In this document: one piece after another, positions 7,384-18,145 of the stretch
Numbering within the stretch: the stretch's first letter is position 1
Layout of the letters: the number at the start of each line of letters is the position of its first letter
Origin: Rathayibacter caricis DSM 15933
Lineage (GTDB): Bacteria; Actinomycetota; Actinomycetes; Actinomycetales; Microbacteriaceae
NCBI RefSeq assembly: GCF_003044275.1
Contig: NZ_PZPL01000001.1
Location: 3,162,001 to 3,226,000 of the forward strand
Direction of reading: 5' to 3'
DNA length: 64,000 nt
Program-made: the position numbers and the translations under genes
The notes under the pieces: generated by a model
Database searches by the model: none
The model's input: the letters and a program-made list of their open reading frames with translations, nothing else
What the model was told of the DNA's origin: nothing

Positions 7384-10300
7384 CGGTCACCTCCAGAATC
7401 CGTCCCCAGACGACGTCGCCGTCGGGGTCGAGCCCCTCCTCGACAGCGGATGCGCGCGTCGCGAGCACCGCGGCGAAGTCGCGGGGCAGTACCTTGACGA
7501 AACGCGAGACGGTTCCGTCGAAATCGTCGAGCATGCCCTGGGCCAGGGTGGACTCGGTCTCGGCGACGTGTCGCTCGAGCAGGTCGCGGAGCATCTCGAC
7601 GTCGGCGCTGTCGAGCGCCGAGAGCGTGAGCTCCCCGGAGGCGAGCGCGTCGCGGTTGACGAGCTCGCGCTTCAGGCCGTGCACGTAGGCCGTGCCGCCG
7701 GACATGCCGGCGCCGAGGTTGCGCCCGGTGTCGCCGAGGATCACGGCGAGTCCGCCGGTCATGTACTCGAGGGCGTGGTCGCCCACTCCCTCGACGACCG
7801 CGGTCGCTCCGGAGTTGCGGACCAGGAAGCGCTCGCCGACCATGCCGCGGATGAACATCGTGCCCTGGGTCGCCCCGTAGCCGATGACGTTGCCCGCGAT
7901 CACGTTGGTCGACGCGTCGAAGGTGCTGCGGCGGTCGGGCCGCACCACGATCTGACCGCCCGAGAGACCCTTGCCGACGTAGTCGTTCGAGTCGCCCTCG
8001 AGCCGCAGGGTGATGCCCGCGGGGAGGAAGGCGCCGAGCGACTGCCCGGCCGAGCCGCGCAGCGACACGACGATGGAGTCGGCCGGCAGCCCGTTCTCGC
8101 CGAAGCGGACGGTGACCTCGTGGCCGAGCATCGTGCCGACGGCGCGCTCGGTGTTCTTGATCTCGCGCTCGATCGCGACGGTGCCGCGGTGGTCGAGCAC
8201 GTTCGCCGCGAGCCGGATGAGCTCGTTGTCGAAGTGCTTCTCGAGCTCGTGCTCCTGCGCGCGTCCGTGGCGGCGCGGCTCCTCGGCCGTGAAGACGGGG
8301 CCGACCAGGATCGGCGTGAGGTCGAGACCGCTCGCCTTCCAGTGCTCGATCGCCTGGTTGACGTCGAGCAGCTCGCGGTGGCCGACGATCTCGTCGATGC
8401 TCCGGTAGCCGAGCTGCGAGAGGTACTCGCGCACCTCCTGGGCGATGAACTCGAAGAAGTTGACGACGAACTCGGGCTTGCCCGAGAAGCGCTTGCGCAG
8501 CTCCGGGTTCTGCGTGGCGACGCCGACGGGGCAGGTGTCGAGGTGGCAGACGCGCATCATGATGCAGCCCTCGACGATCAGCGGAGCGGTGGCGAAGCCG
8601 AACTCCTCCGCTCCCAGCAGCGCGCCGATCACGACGTCGCGTCCGGTCTTCATCTGTCCGTCGACCTGCACCACGACGCGGTCGCGCATGCCGTTGAGCA
8701 TGAGGGTCTGCTGCGTCTCGGCCAGGCCGAGCTCCCACGGGGTTCCCGCGTGCTTGAGCGAGTTGACCGGGCTCGCGCCCGTTCCCCCGTCGTGACCCGA
8801 GACCAGGATGACGTCGGCCAGGGCCTTCGCCGTTCCCGCCGCGACCGCGCCGATGCCGGACTGGCTGACCAGCTTGGCGTGGATGCGGGCCGAGGGGTTC
8901 GCGCGCTTGAGGTCGAAGATCAGCTGCTTGAGGTCCTCGATCGAGTAGATGTCGTGGTGCGGCGGCGGCGAGATGAGGCCGACGCCGGCGGTCGCGTGAC
9001 GGGTGCGCGCGATCCACGGGTACACCTTGGTCGGCGGCAGCTGACCGCCCTCGCCAGGCTTGGCGCCCTGGGCGAGCTTGATCTGGATGTCGTCGGCGTG
9101 GGTGAGGTACATGCTCGTGACGCCGAAGCGCCCGGAGGCGACCTGCTTGATGGCGGAGCGGCGCTCGGGGTCGAGCAGTCGCTCCGTGTCCTCACCGCCC
9201 TCGCCCGTGTTCGACTTGGCGCCGAGGCGGTTCATCGCGATCGCGAGCGTCTCGTGCGCCTCGGGCGAGATGGAGCCGTAGCTCATCGCTCCCGTCGAGA
9301 AGCGCTTGACGATCGACTCGACCGGCTCGACCTCGTCGATCGGCACCGGCGTGCGGCCCTCGGTGTCGAGCGTGAACATGCCGCGCAGGGTCATGAGCGA
9401 GCTCGCCTGGTCGTCGACCATCTTCGTGTACTCGCGGAACACGTCGTAGCGGCGGTTGCGCGTGGAGTGCTGCAGGCGGAAGACGGTGTCGGGGTTGAAG
9501 AGGTGCGGAGCACCGTCGCGGCGCCACTGGTACTCGCCGCCGACCGCCAGACGCTCGTGCGCGACGACCGCGCCGTCCTCCGGGTACGCGGCGCGGTGGC
9601 GCGCGGCGTTCTCCTCGGCGACGACGTCGATCCCGATGCCGCCGAGCTTCGAGACGGTGCCGGTGAAGTACTGGTCGACGAAGGCCTGGCTGAGGCCGAC
9701 GGCCTCGAAGGTCTGCGCTCCCGCGTAGCTCGACACGGTCGAGATGCCCATCTTGGACATGATCTTGAGGACGCCCTTGCCGAGCGCCTTAATCACGTTC
9801 TTCACAGCCTTCTCGGGCGAGATGTCCGAGAGCATGCCGCTGCGGACGAGCTGCTCGCAGGTCTCCATCGCGAGGTACGGGTTGACCGCGGACGCGCCGT
9901 AGCCGATCAGCGTCGCGACGTGGTGCACCTCGCGGACGTCGCCGGCCTCGACGACCAGCCCGACGCGCATCCGGTTCTCGGTGCGGATCAGGTGGTGGTG
10001 CACGGCGGCGAGCATCAGCAGCGACGGGATCGGAGCGAGGTCCTTCGTGGAGTCGCGGTCCGAGAGCACGAGGAACTGCGCTCCGGCGGCGATCGCCTCG
10101 TCGGCTTCGCTGCACATCTCGTCGATGCGGTCCTGCATGGCGCGCGGCCCGGCATCGACGCGGTAGAGGCCGCGGATCGTCGTCGTGATGTGGCTGAGCG
10201 GACGCGGCGCGATGTGCTGGATCTTGGCCAGCTCGTCGTTGTCGATCACCGGGAAGTCGAGGACGACCTGGCGGGCGTGCTCGGCTCCGGCCGACAGCAG

Positions 10301-11971
10301 GTTGCGCTCCGGGCCGAGCCCGAGGCGCAACGACGTGACGACCTCCTCGCGGATGGAGTCGAGCGGCGGGTTGGTGACCTGCGCGAACGCCTGGGTGAAG
10401 TAGTCGAACAGCAGTCGGGGGCGCTTGGACAGCACGGCGACAGGCGTGTCCGAGCCCATCGCTCCGAGCGGTTCGGCGCCGGCCTTCGCCATGGGCAGCA
10501 GGAGGAGGCGGACCTCCTCCTCGGTGTAGCCGAACGTGCGCTGACGGCGGTTCACGGACGCCGGCGTGTGCACGATGTGCTCGCGCTCGGGCAGGTCCTT
10601 GAGGTTGATCCGGCCCTTGTCGAGCCACTCCTCGAAGGGGTCGGACTTGGCGAGCTGGCCCTTGATCTCCTCGTCCTCGACGATGCGGCCCTGCTCCGTG
10701 TCGACCAGGAACATGCGTCCGGGCTGCAGGCGTCCCTTGCGGACCACCTTCGCGGGGTCGATGTCGAGCACGCCGATCTCGCTCGCGAGCACGACGAGAC
10801 CGTCGTCGGTGACGACGTAGCGGCCCGGACGCAGCCCGTTGCGGTCGAGCGTGGCGCCGACGAGCTCGCCGTCGGTGAAGACGATCGCGGCGGGGCCGTC
10901 CCACGGCTCCATGAGCATCGAGTGGTACTCGTAGAACGCGCGGCGCTTCTGGTCGATCGCGGCGGCCTGGTTCTCCCACGCCTCCGGCACCATCATCATG
11001 ATCGCGTGCGGCAGCGAGCGGCCGGCGAGGTTGAGGAGCTCCACGGTCTCGTCGAACGAGGCGGAGTCGCTGCGGCCGGGAGAGACGATCGGGAACAGCG
11101 GCGAGAGGTCGCCCAGCTCCTTGCTCTTCAGCTGGGACTGGCGGGCGCGCATCCAGTTGCGGTTGCCCTGCACGGTGTTGATCTCGCCGTTGTGCGCGAT
11201 CATCCGGAAAGGCTGCGCGAGCGGCCAGGACGGGAACGTGTTCGTCGAGTACCGCGAGTGCACGAGGGCGAGCTTCGAGGTGAAGCGCTCGTCCTGCAGG
11301 TCGGGGTAGAACGGCTCCAGCTGGAGGGTCGTGACCATGCCCTTGTAGACGAGCGTGCGGCTCGACAGCGACATGAAGTACACCTCGAGCTCGCGCTCGA
11401 CGCGCTTGCGGAGGCGGAAGGTCAGCCGGTCCAGGCGCACTGAGGAGAACGGAGTGCCGGTCTCGTCGGTCAGGTCGCTCCGGACGTAGAGCTGCTCGAT
11501 CGCGGGCATCGCGGCGCGCGCGAGCGTGCCGATCTCGTCGGGCTGCACCGGGACGGAGCGCCAGCCGACGACCGTCAGGTTCTCCTCGCGGGCGATCTCG
11601 GCGATCGTCGACTTCACCCGCTCGCGCTCGAAGACGTCGACCGGGAGGAACGCGTTGCCGACGGCGTACTGCCCGAGCGGGGGCAGCTCGAACGTCGCGA
11701 CCGCGCGGAGGAAATCGTCTGGGATCTGCGTGATGATGCCGGCGCCGTCGCCGGTGCCCGCATCGGAGCCGACCGCGCCGCGGTGCTCGAGATTGCGCAG
11801 GGCGTCGAGCGCGGCGTCGATGATGTCGTGCCCGGCGGTGCCGCGCATGGTGGCGACCATCGCGAGTCCGCAGGCGTCCTTCTCGGCGCTGGGGTCGTAC
11901 ATCCCCTGGGCGGGCGGAGTGCCGAGGAACGGCACGACGGGGACGCGGGGCGAGGGCTGGGCGGGTGCCAT
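7376..11971 (-). CDS. gltB: Glutamate synthase (NADPH) large subunit
   Basis: About 1531 aa, the full-length alpha subunit of GOGAT. N-terminal class II glutaminase domain: the [11 protein letters not shown] motif puts the nucleophile Cys near residue 34, which would become the N-terminus after propeptide removal. The central and FMN-binding synthase domains carry [20 protein letters not shown] and the 3Fe-4S site [19 protein letters not shown]-terminal beta-helix ([16 protein letters not shown]) ends the protein. ATG at 11971 is preferred; a GTG 18 nt upstream is in frame (AGGA is 13 nt before the ATG). Coupled to gltD. Together they assimilate ammonia with glutamine synthetase (not in window). 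Confidence 0.96.
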   Translation of the reverse strand: MAPAQPSPRVPVVPFLGTPPAQGMYDPSAEKDACGLAMVATMRGTAGHDIIDAALDALRNLEHRGAVGSDAGTGDGAGIITQIPDDFLRAVATFELPPLGQYAVGNAFLPVDVFERERVKSTIAEIAREENLTVVGWRSVPVQPDEIGTLARAAMPAIEQLYVRSDLTDETGTPFSSVRLDRLTFRLRKRVERELEVYFMSLSSRTLVYKGMVTTLQLEPFYPDLQDERFTSKLALVHSRYSTNTFPSWPLAQPFRMIAHNGEINTVQGNRNWMRARQSQLKSKELGDLSPLFPIVSPGRSDSASFDETVELLNLAGRSLPHAIMMMVPEAWENQAAAIDQKRRAFYEYHSMLMEPWDGPAAIVFTDGELVGATLDRNGLRPGRYVVTDDGLVVLASEIGVLDIDPAKVVRKGRLQPGRMFLVDTEQGRIVEDEEIKGQLAKSDPFEEWLDKGRINLKDLPEREHIVHTPASVNRRQRTFGYTEEEVRLLLLPMAKAGAEPLGAMGSDTPVAVLSKRPRLLFDYFTQAFAQVTNPPLDSIREEVVTSLRLGLGPERNLLSAGAEHARQVVLDFPVIDNDELAKIQHIAPRPLSHITTTIRGLYRVDAGPRAMQDRIDEMCSEADEAIAAGAQFLVLSDRDSTKDLAPIPSLLMLAAVHHHLIRTENRMRVGLVVEAGDVREVHHVATLIGYGASAVNPYLAMETCEQLVRSGMLSDISPEKAVKNVIKALGKGVLKIMSKMGISTVSSYAGAQTFEAVGLSQAFVDQYFTGTVSKLGGIGIDVVAEENAARHRAAYPEDGAVVAHERLAVGGEYQWRRDGAPHLFNPDTVFRLQHSTRNRRYDVFREYTKMVDDQASSLMTLRGMFTLDTEGRTPVPIDEVEPVESIVKRFSTGAMSYGSISPEAHETLAIAMNRLGAKSNTGEGGEDTERLLDPERRSAIKQVASGRFGVTSMYLTHADDIQIKLAQGAKPGEGGQLPPTKVYPWIARTRHATAGVGLISPPPHHDIYSIEDLKQLIFDLKRANPSARIHAKLVSQSGIGAVAAGTAKALADVILVSGHDGGTGASPVNSLKHAGTPWELGLAETQQTLMLNGMRDRVVVQVDGQMKTGRDVVIGALLGAEEFGFATAPLIVEGCIMMRVCHLDTCPVGVATQNPELRKRFSGKPEFVVNFFEFIAQEVREYLSQLGYRSIDEIVGHRELLDVNQAIEHWKASGLDLTPILVGPVFTAEEPRRHGRAQEHELEKHFDNELIRLAANVLDHRGTVAIEREIKNTERAVGTMLGHEVTVRFGENGLPADSIVVSLRGSAGQSLGAFLPAGITLRLEGDSNDYVGKGLSGGQIVVRPDRRSTFDASTNVIAGNVIGYGATQGTMFIRGMVGERFLVRNSGATAVVEGVGDHALEYMTGGLAVILGDTGRNLGAGMSGGTAYVHGLKRELVNRDALASGELTLSALDSADVEMLRDLLERHVAETESTLAQGMLDDFDGTVSRFVKVLPRDFAAVLATRASAVEEGLDPDGDVVWGRILEVTGG

Positions 11972-12074
11972 GTCAGGAACCGTCCTCACGAGAGTTGTGG
12001 CGGATGGGGACGTCGCTGGCCCGCAGGGTGGTGATGGAGGGTCGGCTCCCCGATCGGGAGGGCCGTGTCGTGGG

Positions 12075-12097
12075 GGTCACGCGCCGTCGGCGTGACC
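12075..12097. promoter_or_regulatory. Hairpin/palindrome upstream of gltB
   Basis: Perfect 8-bp arms GGTCACGC and GCGTGACC separated by 7 nt, about 105 nt upstream of the gltB start. It could be an operator for a dimeric regulator or a leader hairpin. No regulator can be named from sequence alone. Confidence 0.35.
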
Positions 12098-12169
12098 GCA
12101 CGGACGACACGCGGCAGCGCTTGTGGCTGAGCCGTGGAGTGCGATCGTGCGGTTGTCGGGCATCGGACG

Positions 12170-12195
12170 GGAGGCCGCGGAGTTCCGCGGCCTCC
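12170..12195 (-). terminator. Probable terminator after lgt
   Basis: GAGGCCGCGG and its complement form a GC-rich stem with a 4-nt loop immediately beyond the lgt stop codon (12197-12199). There is no T run, as is common in high-GC actinobacteria. It separates the trp-lgt run from gltBD. Confidence 0.55.
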
Positions 12196-12196
12196 G

Positions 12197-13168
12197 TCAG
12201 GTGCGGGAGACCGTCTTCGTGTCGGCGTCGTCGCCGGAAGCAGTGCTGGTGGGTGCGTGCGAGTCGGACTCGACGTCCTCGAATTCTACCCCAGCCGCTT
12301 CGGGCTTCCACTCCTTGCCGGGCCGGTACGGGGACGGCTCATCGCCGGTGTGCTCGCGACCCTGGACGATGACGATCGCGAGGCCGATCACGACGGCGAT
12401 CAGGGCGGCCCACACGTTGGTGCGGAGCCCCAGGAGCACCTCGCTCGGGTCGATGCGGATCGACTCGAACCAGATGCGGCCGATGCCGTACCAGACGAGG
12501 TACACGCCGAAGACGTCGCCCCACTGGAGTCGGAAGCGGCGCTCGGCGACGAGGATGACGCCGATGCCGACGACGTTCCAGAGGATCTCGTACAGGAAGG
12601 TGGGGTGGAACAGGGTGTCGGCGGGGAGTCCGACGGGGAAGGCGGGGTTGGAGGACGGGACCTCGAGCCCCCACGGCAGAGTGGTCGGGAGTCCGTAGAG
12701 CTCGACGTTGAACCAGTTGCCCAGGCGGCCGAGGGCCTGCGCGGCGAGCATGCCGGGCGCGAGGGCGTCGGCGAAGGTCCAGAAGCGGATCCCGGTCCAG
12801 CGGCAGCCGATCCAGGCGCCGACCGCGCCTCCGATCAGACCGCCGAAGATGGCGTTGCCGCCCTCCCAGATGTAGAGGGTGCGCAACAGATCGGCGCCCT
12901 CGAAGAAGTAGTCGCCGGGGTGGGTGAGCACGTGGTAAACGCGAGCACCGACGATGCCGAGCGGGACGGCCCAGATGATGATGTCGAGCACGACCCACGG
13001 CTCGGCACCGCGGCGCTTGAGGCGCGCGTTCGTCATGATCGTGGCGACCACGATGCCGGCGAGGATGCACAGCGCGTAGGTGTGGATCGAGAAGGTCCGC
13101 TCGAAGAGCGTGAAGTCGTACTGACTCCACGCCTCGGGCGGGCTCGGGATGCTCAGCGGTACGGACAC
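12197..13168 (-). CDS. lgt: Prolipoprotein diacylglyceryl transferase
   Basis: 323 aa polytopic membrane enzyme that moves diacylglycerol from phosphatidylglycerol to the lipobox Cys of preprolipoproteins. The Lgt signature ALGRLGNWFNVELYG and the HPTFLYE motif are intact; about seven hydrophobic segments are seen (for example IHTYALCILAGIVVATIM, VVLDIIIWAVPLG, WAALIAVVIGLAIVIV). The frame is open upstream but would run into trpA, so the GTG before SVPLSIPSPP is chosen, with AAAGGT about 10 nt upstream. The C-terminal 45 residues are acidic and probably disordered in the cytoplasm. It sits 85 nt after trpA, its usual actinobacterial place. Confidence 0.95.
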   Translation of the reverse strand: MSVPLSIPSPPEAWSQYDFTLFERTFSIHTYALCILAGIVVATIMTNARLKRRGAEPWVVLDIIIWAVPLGIVGARVYHVLTHPGDYFFEGADLLRTLYIWEGGNAIFGGLIGGAVGAWIGCRWTGIRFWTFADALAPGMLAAQALGRLGNWFNVELYGLPTTLPWGLEVPSSNPAFPVGLPADTLFHPTFLYEILWNVVGIGVILVAERRFRLQWGDVFGVYLVWYGIGRIWFESIRIDPSEVLLGLRTNVWAALIAVVIGLAIVIVQGREHTGDEPSPYRPGKEWKPEAAGVEFEDVESDSHAPTSTASGDDADTKTVSRT

Positions 13169-13253
13169 CGGTACGTCGACCTTTCGAACGGAGGGGCTCC
13201 CCGGGCACGACGACGTCGCGCCCCGACGGGCATCCCGATTGTAGTGGGAGGCG

Positions 13254-14054
13254 TCAGGCGCGCGGACGCGTTCCGGCTGCCAGACCGCGTGCCGTCTCGG
13301 CCACCGCGTCGACTCCTCCGGAGGCGAGGGCGCGGACGAGCGCCGAGCCCACGATCGCACCGTCGGCGTAGGCGAGGATCTCGGCGACCTGCTCCCCCGT
13401 CGAGATGCCCAGGCCCACGCACGCGCTGTCGGAGCCCGCGCTGCGCAGGCGGTCGACGAGCGTGCGCGCGGCGGTGTCGACGTCGGTGCGGGCCCCGGTG
13501 ATGCCCATGGTGGACACCGCGTAGACGAAGCCGCGGCTCGAGGAGACCGCCTGGCGCAGTCGCTCGTCGGTCGAGGACGGAGCGGCCAGGAACACGCGGT
13601 CGAGACCGAGCCGCTCGGAGACCGCGATCCACTCGGCGCCCTCGTCCGGGATCAGGTCGGGCGTGATGAGGCCCGAGCCGCCCGCCTCCGCGAGGTCGGT
13701 CGCGAAGCGCTCGACCCCGTACTGCAGCACGGGGTTGTAGTAGGTCATCACCAGCACGGGCACGTCGACCCGGGCGCGGATCTCGCGCACGGCCTCGAAG
13801 CCGTGGCGCAGTCTGAACCCGCCGGCGATCGCGGTCTGGGTCGCCTCCTGGATCACGGGGCCGTCCATGACCGGATCGGAGTAGGGCAGGCCCAGCTCGA
13901 TCGCATCGACGCCGTTCTCGGCCATGGCGACCGCGGCGTCGATGCTCGTCGCGAGGTCGGGGAAGCCGACCGGGAGGTAGCCGATCAGGGCGCCCGCCGC
14001 CTCCGTGTTGCGACGGCGGACGGTCTCGGCGACGCTCGGTCCCACTCCGCTCAC
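13254..14054 (-). CDS. trpA: Tryptophan synthase alpha chain
   Basis: 266 aa TIM barrel that splits indole-3-glycerol phosphate into indole and glyceraldehyde 3-phosphate. The signature [11 protein letters not shown] and the segment [17 protein letters not shown] (with the catalytic Glu and Asp) are present, as is [11 protein letters not shown] and the phosphate-binding GLGISTGEQ. Start overlaps the trpB stop by 4 nt, giving coupled synthesis of the alpha2-beta2 partner subunits. The usual order trpC-trpB-trpA-lgt is kept. Confidence 0.97.
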   Translation of the reverse strand: MSGVGPSVAETVRRRNTEAAGALIGYLPVGFPDLATSIDAAVAMAENGVDAIELGLPYSDPVMDGPVIQEATQTAIAGGFRLRHGFEAVREIRARVDVPVLVMTYYNPVLQYGVERFATDLAEAGGSGLITPDLIPDEGAEWIAVSERLGLDRVFLAAPSSTDERLRQAVSSSRGFVYAVSTMGITGARTDVDTAARTLVDRLRSAGSDSACVGLGISTGEQVAEILAYADGAIVGSALVRALASGGVDAVAETARGLAAGTRPRA

Positions 14055-15262
14055 GACTGCACCGCTCCCTGGTCCATCAGGCCGAAGTAGTGCGCGGCCG
14101 TCGTCATGTCCTTGTCGCCGCGTCCCGAGAGGTTGACCAGGATCGTCGCCTCGGGGCCGAGCTCGCGGCCGAGCTCGAGCGTGCCGGCGAGGGCGTGCGC
14201 GGACTCGATCGCGGGGATGATGCCCTCGGTGCGGCTGAGGAGCTTGAGCGCGTCCATCGCGGCGCCGTCGGTGACCGCGCGGTAGTCGGCGCGCCCGATG
14301 CTCGCGAGCCAGGCGTGCTCCGGGCCCACGCCCGGGTAGTCGAGACCGGCCGAGATCGAGTGCGACTCGACGGTCTGGCCGTCCTCGTCCTGGAGGAGGA
14401 AGCTGCGCGCGCCGTGCAGGACGCCGGGACGCCCCTTGCTGATCGTGGCCGCGTGGCGCGGGGTGTCGATCCCGTCGCCGCCGGCCTCGAAGCCGACGAG
14501 GCGGACCTCGGGGTCGTCGAGGAAGGCGTGGAAGATGCCCATGGCGTTGGAGCCGCCGCCGACGCAGGCCGTGACGGCCGTGGGGAGCGAGCCGGTCAGC
14601 TCGAGGACCTGCTCGCGCGCCTCCTCGCCGATGATCTTCTGGAAGTCGCGCACGAGCGCCGGGAACGGGTGCGGGCCCGCGACGGTGCCGAAGATGTAGT
14701 TCGTCGTCTCGACGTTCGTCACCCAGTCGCGCATGGCGTCGTTGATCGCGTCCTTGAGGGTGCGCGAGCCGGTCGTCACCGAGACGACCTCGGCGCCCAG
14801 GAGGCGCATGCGGGCGACGTTCAGCGCCTGGCGCTCGGTGTCGACCTCGCCCATGTACACGACGCAGTCGAGGCCGAAGAGGGCCGCGGCGGTCGCGGTG
14901 GCGACGCCGTGCTGTCCCGCGCCGGTCTCGGCGATGACGCGCGACTTGCCGATGCGCTTGGTGAGCAGCGCCTGGCCCAGCACGTTGTTGATCTTGTGCG
15001 AGCCGGTGTGGTTCAGGTCCTCGCGCTTGAGGATGATGCGCGCACCGCCCGCGTGCGCGGCGAAGCGCGGCACCTCGGTGATGATCGAGGGGCGCCCGGT
15101 GTAGCTGCGGTGCAGCTCCATGAGCTCCGCGTGGAACTCCGGGTCGACCTTGGTGCGCTCGTACTCGGCGCTCAGCTCGTCGAGCGCCTCCACGAGGGAT
15201 TCGGGGACGTAGCGACCGCCGAAGTCGCCGAAGTAGGGGCCGAGTTCGTCTCGGAGGGCCAT
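14051..15262 (-). CDS. trpB: Tryptophan synthase beta chain
   Basis: 403 aa, PLP enzyme that joins indole and serine to tryptophan. DFGGRYVPE at the N-terminus, [11 protein letters not shown] with the PLP lysine, [12 protein letters not shown] and the phosphate-cradle GGGSNAMG are all visible. ATG at 15262 gives the canonical [17 protein letters not shown] start; a longer open frame upstream is ignored because it enters trpC. trpC ends 20 nt upstream and trpA overlaps by 4 nt downstream. Confidence 0.97.
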   Translation of the reverse strand: MALRDELGPYFGDFGGRYVPESLVEALDELSAEYERTKVDPEFHAELMELHRSYTGRPSIITEVPRFAAHAGGARIILKREDLNHTGSHKINNVLGQALLTKRIGKSRVIAETGAGQHGVATATAAALFGLDCVVYMGEVDTERQALNVARMRLLGAEVVSVTTGSRTLKDAINDAMRDWVTNVETTNYIFGTVAGPHPFPALVRDFQKIIGEEAREQVLELTGSLPTAVTACVGGGSNAMGIFHAFLDDPEVRLVGFEAGGDGIDTPRHAATISKGRPGVLHGARSFLLQDEDGQTVESHSISAGLDYPGVGPEHAWLASIGRADYRAVTDGAAMDALKLLSRTEGIIPAIESAHALAGTLELGRELGPEATILVNLSGRGDKDMTTAAHYFGLMDQGAVQS

Positions 15263-15282
15263 GGCAGTACCGCCAGTCGGTG

Positions 15283-16056
15283 TCAGTGCGCCAGGAAGCT
15301 GGCGAGGGTGGAAACGGGGTCGCCGCCGGTGACGAGGGCCTCCCCGACGAGGACGACGTCGGCGCCGGAGCGCCTGTAGTGGGCCACGTCGTCGGCGGAG
15401 AGGACCGCCGATTCGGCGACCTTCACCGCGTCGGCGGGGAAGCGCTCGGAGAGGCGGCCGAAGAGGTCGCGGTCGAGCTGGAAGGTGGACAGGTCGCGGG
15501 CGTTCACGCCGATGAGGCGGGCGCCGAGGTCGGAGGCGCGCTCGAGCTCGTCGGCCGAGTGGGTCTCGACGAGCGGGGTCATGCCCAGCTCGAGCACGAG
15601 GGCGTGCAGCTCGCTCAGGACGCTCTGCTCGAGGGCGGCGACGATCAGGAGGACCAGGTCGGCTCCCGCGGCGCGCGCCTCGAGCACCTGGTAGGGCTCG
15701 GCGATGAAGTCCTTGCGCAGGACCGGGATCGAGACCCGGGCCCGCACGGCCTCGAGGTCGTCGAGCGACCCCTTGAAGCGGCGCTGCTCGGTGAGCACGC
15801 TGATCGCGCTCGCTCCCCCCTGCTCGTACTGCGCGGCGAGGGCGGCGGGATCGGGGATCTCGGCGAGGGCTCCGCGGGAGGGGCTCGAGCGCTTGACCTC
15901 GGCGATGACGCGGACGCGCTCGGCCGGGGCCAGCGCTGCCAGGGCGTCGATCGCGGGAGCGCGCAGGGCTGCGCGCCGCTCGACCTCGGCGAGGGGGACG
16001 GTCTCGCGGCGCGTCGCCGCGTCGGCCAGGGCGCCGGCGGTCAGATCGGTCAGCAC
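15283..16056 (-). CDS. trpC: Indole-3-glycerol phosphate synthase
   Basis: 257 aa TIM barrel, closes the indole ring from carboxyphenylamino-deoxyribulose phosphate. The motifs [29 protein letters not shown] and VAESAV hold the catalytic Lys and Glu residues. A stand-alone TrpC (no TrpF fusion). GTG start directly abuts the stop of the HGxxPAAW gene, so the two are co-translated. trpE, trpG, trpD and trpF are not in the window. Confidence 0.96.
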   Translation of the reverse strand: MLTDLTAGALADAATRRETVPLAEVERRAALRAPAIDALAALAPAERVRVIAEVKRSSPSRGALAEIPDPAALAAQYEQGGASAISVLTEQRRFKGSLDDLEAVRARVSIPVLRKDFIAEPYQVLEARAAGADLVLLIVAALEQSVLSELHALVLELGMTPLVETHSADELERASDLGARLIGVNARDLSTFQLDRDLFGRLSERFPADAVKVAESAVLSADDVAHYRRSGADVVLVGEALVTGGDPVSTLASFLAH

Positions 16057-16290
16057 CTAGGCGCGCGCCTTCGGGTTGGCCTTGGAGCCGTTCACTCCGT
16101 AGCCGGCCTTGGCCATGCCCATGCCCACGAGGAGGCCGACGATCACGAGACCGGCGGAGAGCCAGACGACGAGCGGGACGTCGAACCAGAAGGCGATCGT
16201 GCCGACGGTGAACCCGACCAGCATGATGACGACGGCCGTCCATGCGGCCGGCGAGTGGCCGTGGCTGTCTTCGTCGTGCTCGGTGCTCAT
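16057..16290 (-). CDS. HGxxPAAW family small membrane protein
   Basis: 77 aa with the family motif [14 protein letters not shown] after an acidic His-rich start, and two hydrophobic helices (about residues 16-36 and 41-60). Such proteins (DUF6704-like) regularly sit between the Trp-associated membrane protein and trpC in actinobacteria, but no function is known. Here its stop abuts the trpC start. SD-like GGAGGAG lies 5 nt before ATG. Confidence 0.8.
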   Translation of the reverse strand: MSTEHDEDSHGHSPAAWTAVVIMLVGFTVGTIAFWFDVPLVVWLSAGLVIVGLLVGMGMAKAGYGVNGSKANPKARA

Positions 16291-16383
16291 GGTTCTCCTC
16301 CTGGACGGGCATCGGGACCACAGCAGTCTAGCGGTTCGCGCCCGAGGCCCCCCGCGCCGGGGAGGCGGGTCGCGGGCTCCCTG

Positions 16384-17007
16384 TCAGCGCCGGGACGTGG
16401 GGTCGTCGCCGCGGGAGAGCTCGTCCCAGGAGACGACCGGATCGATCGTGCCGTCGTCCGTCTCGACGCTCGAGGCGCCGTGCCCGTAGCCGTCGGCGGG
16501 CTCGAAGCGCGACACGCGCTTCTTCTTCCGCGCGTCCGGCCAGCGGCGGACCGTGGCGAGCACCAGGACGCCCAGCAGGGCGGTCAGGGCGCCGGCGATC
16601 ACCGCGAGGACGGGCCACGCGGTCGAGCTCGAGGAGTCGACGAGCGCCGCCACCGACCGCTCGCCCGCGATGCCGGTCGCCTCCGTCACTGCGGCCGAGC
16701 CGGCGCGCACCGGGTCGCCGAGCGCGGTCGTGGACGCCAGCACGACGGAGCCGCCGAGCAGCACCTGCAGGAGTCCGAGCACGATGCGGAAGGCGGGACC
16801 GGCGATCGCGAGGGCGGCCGCCAGCGCGAGTCCCGCGAGCGCGAGAGCCGAGAGCGCAGGTGCGGCGACGGTGCCCGTGACGTCCAGTGCACCGGAGTCG
16901 TCCGCGAGCTCCAGCGCGAACCACGACTGCGTCGAGGAGGTCAACTCGAGCGCCGCGAGCAGGACGATCCCGAGGATGACCGAGTACTTGAGCCTGCGCC
17001 CGCTCAC
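16384..17007 (-). CDS. Trp biosynthesis-associated membrane protein
   Basis: 207 aa. First helix SVILGIVLLAALEL is followed by the SSTQSWF-type extracytoplasmic motif, two more helices around residues 55-95 and one near 133-155, then a charged tail rich in Lys/Asp with WDELSRGDDPT. This matches the actinobacterial Trp_oprn_chp family found in trp operons; role unknown, perhaps transport or regulation. GTG start lies only 4 nt after the hisI stop. In relatives trpE normally lies between these two genes; here there is no room for it. Confidence 0.82.
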   Translation of the reverse strand: MSGRRLKYSVILGIVLLAALELTSSTQSWFALELADDSGALDVTGTVAAPALSALALAGLALAAALAIAGPAFRIVLGLLQVLLGGSVVLASTTALGDPVRAGSAAVTEATGIAGERSVAALVDSSSSTAWPVLAVIAGALTALLGVLVLATVRRWPDARKKKRVSRFEPADGYGHGASSVETDDGTIDPVVSWDELSRGDDPTSRR

Positions 17008-17011
17008 CGGC

Positions 17012-17374
17012 TCACGCCTCCGCGGAGGCGACCGGGTCGAGCGGGTCGACGTCGAAGCAGGAGTGCTCGCCGGTGTGGCAGGCGGCGCCGATCTGCTCCA
17101 CCTGCACCAGCAGGGTGTCGGCGTCGCAGTCGAGGGCGGCTCCGCGGACGTACTGGGCGTGCCCGGAGGTGTCGCCCTTCCGCCAGTACTCCTGCCGGGA
17201 GCGCGACCAGAAGGTGACGCGGCCCTCGGTCAGGGTGCGGCGCAGCGCCTCCCTGTCCATCCACCCCATCATCAGCACCTCGCGGGTGTCGTGCTGCTGG
17301 ATGATCGCGGGCAGCAGTCCGGTCGCGTCGAAGGAGGCACGGTCGAGGACGGTGTCGAGCTCGGTCTCGGTCAT
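17012..17374 (-). CDS. hisI: Phosphoribosyl-AMP cyclohydrolase
   Basis: 120 aa, HisI domain only (no fused HisE). Opens the adenine ring of PR-AMP in histidine synthesis. Metal and active-site motifs [37 protein letters not shown] and CHTGEHSCF are intact. The ATG overlaps the hisF stop by 4 nt (ATGA). Its pyrophosphatase partner is the separate hisE at 19147. Confidence 0.96.
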   Translation of the reverse strand: MTETELDTVLDRASFDATGLLPAIIQQHDTREVLMMGWMDREALRRTLTEGRVTFWSRSRQEYWRKGDTSGHAQYVRGAALDCDADTLLVQVEQIGAACHTGEHSCFDVDPLDPVASAEA

Positions 17375-18135
17375 CGTCTGATCTCCAGGCCTGCGCCGTC
17401 GAGGGCGCGCTTCACGTCGCCGATGGTCATCTCGCGGTTGTGGAACACCGAGGCCGCCAGCACGGCGTCGGCGCCCGCCTCGATCGCCGGGGCGAAGTGC
17501 TCGATCGCACCGGCGCCTCCGGAGGCGATGACCGGGACCGAGCTCACCTCGCGCATCGCGGCGACGAGCTCGAGGTCGAAGCCCTGCTTCGTGCCGTCGG
17601 CGTCGATCGAGTTGACGAGCAGCTCGCCCGCCCCGCGCTCGACGGCCTCGGCCGCCCAGGCCAGCGCGTCGACCGTGGTCTCGCGGCGACCGCCGTGGGT
17701 CGTGACGACGAAGCCGGACGGCGTGGCGTCGCTCCGCTTGACGTCGAGAGAGAGGACGAGCACCTGCGCGCCGAACACGTCGGCGATCTCGCCGACGAGC
17801 GCCGGGCGGGCGAGGGCGGCGGAGTTGACGCCCACCTTGTCGGCGCCGTGGGCGAGCAGGCGCGACACGTCGTCGACGGCGCGCACCCCTCCTCCGACGG
17901 TCAGCGGGATGAAGACCTGCTCGGCCGTGGCGCGGACCACGTCGTAGGTGGTGGAGCGGTCGTCGACGGTCGCGGTGACGTCGAGGAAGGTGAGCTCGTC
18001 GGCACCCTGCTCGAAGTAGAGCCGGGCGAGCTCGACCGGGTCGCCGGCATCGCGGAGGTTCTGGAAGTTGACGCCCTTGACGACGCGCCCGGCGGCGACG
18101 TCGAGGCACGGGATGACGCGGACGGCGAGGCTCAT
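17371..18135 (-). CDS. hisF: Imidazole glycerol phosphate synthase cyclase subunit
   Basis: 254 aa half of the HisFH synthase; uses ammonia from HisH to form imidazole glycerol phosphate and AICAR. The start [17 protein letters not shown] with catalytic Asp, [30 protein letters not shown] with the second catalytic Asp, and ASGGAG are seen. hisH and hisA are not in the window. hisI is coupled downstream; hisG ends 10 nt from its start. Confidence 0.97.
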   Translation of the reverse strand: MSLAVRVIPCLDVAAGRVVKGVNFQNLRDAGDPVELARLYFEQGADELTFLDVTATVDDRSTTYDVVRATAEQVFIPLTVGGGVRAVDDVSRLLAHGADKVGVNSAALARPALVGEIADVFGAQVLVLSLDVKRSDATPSGFVVTTHGGRRETTVDALAWAAEAVERGAGELLVNSIDADGTKQGFDLELVAAMREVSSVPVIASGGAGAIEHFAPAIEAGADAVLAASVFHNREMTIGDVKRALDGAGLEIRR

Positions 18136-18145
18136 CGCTGTTGTC

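Noticed and set aside
7010..11443. 1477-codon open frame on the plus strand opposite gltB/gltD
   Set aside because: High GC removes stop codons from antisense frames. The product is Arg/Asp/Val-rich with no domain and lies fully across two clear enzymes.
13169..13360. Longer N-terminus for lgt
   Set aside because: The frame is open but would overlap trpA and adds an Arg-rich segment absent from the family; a GTG with SD-like AAAGGT fits better.
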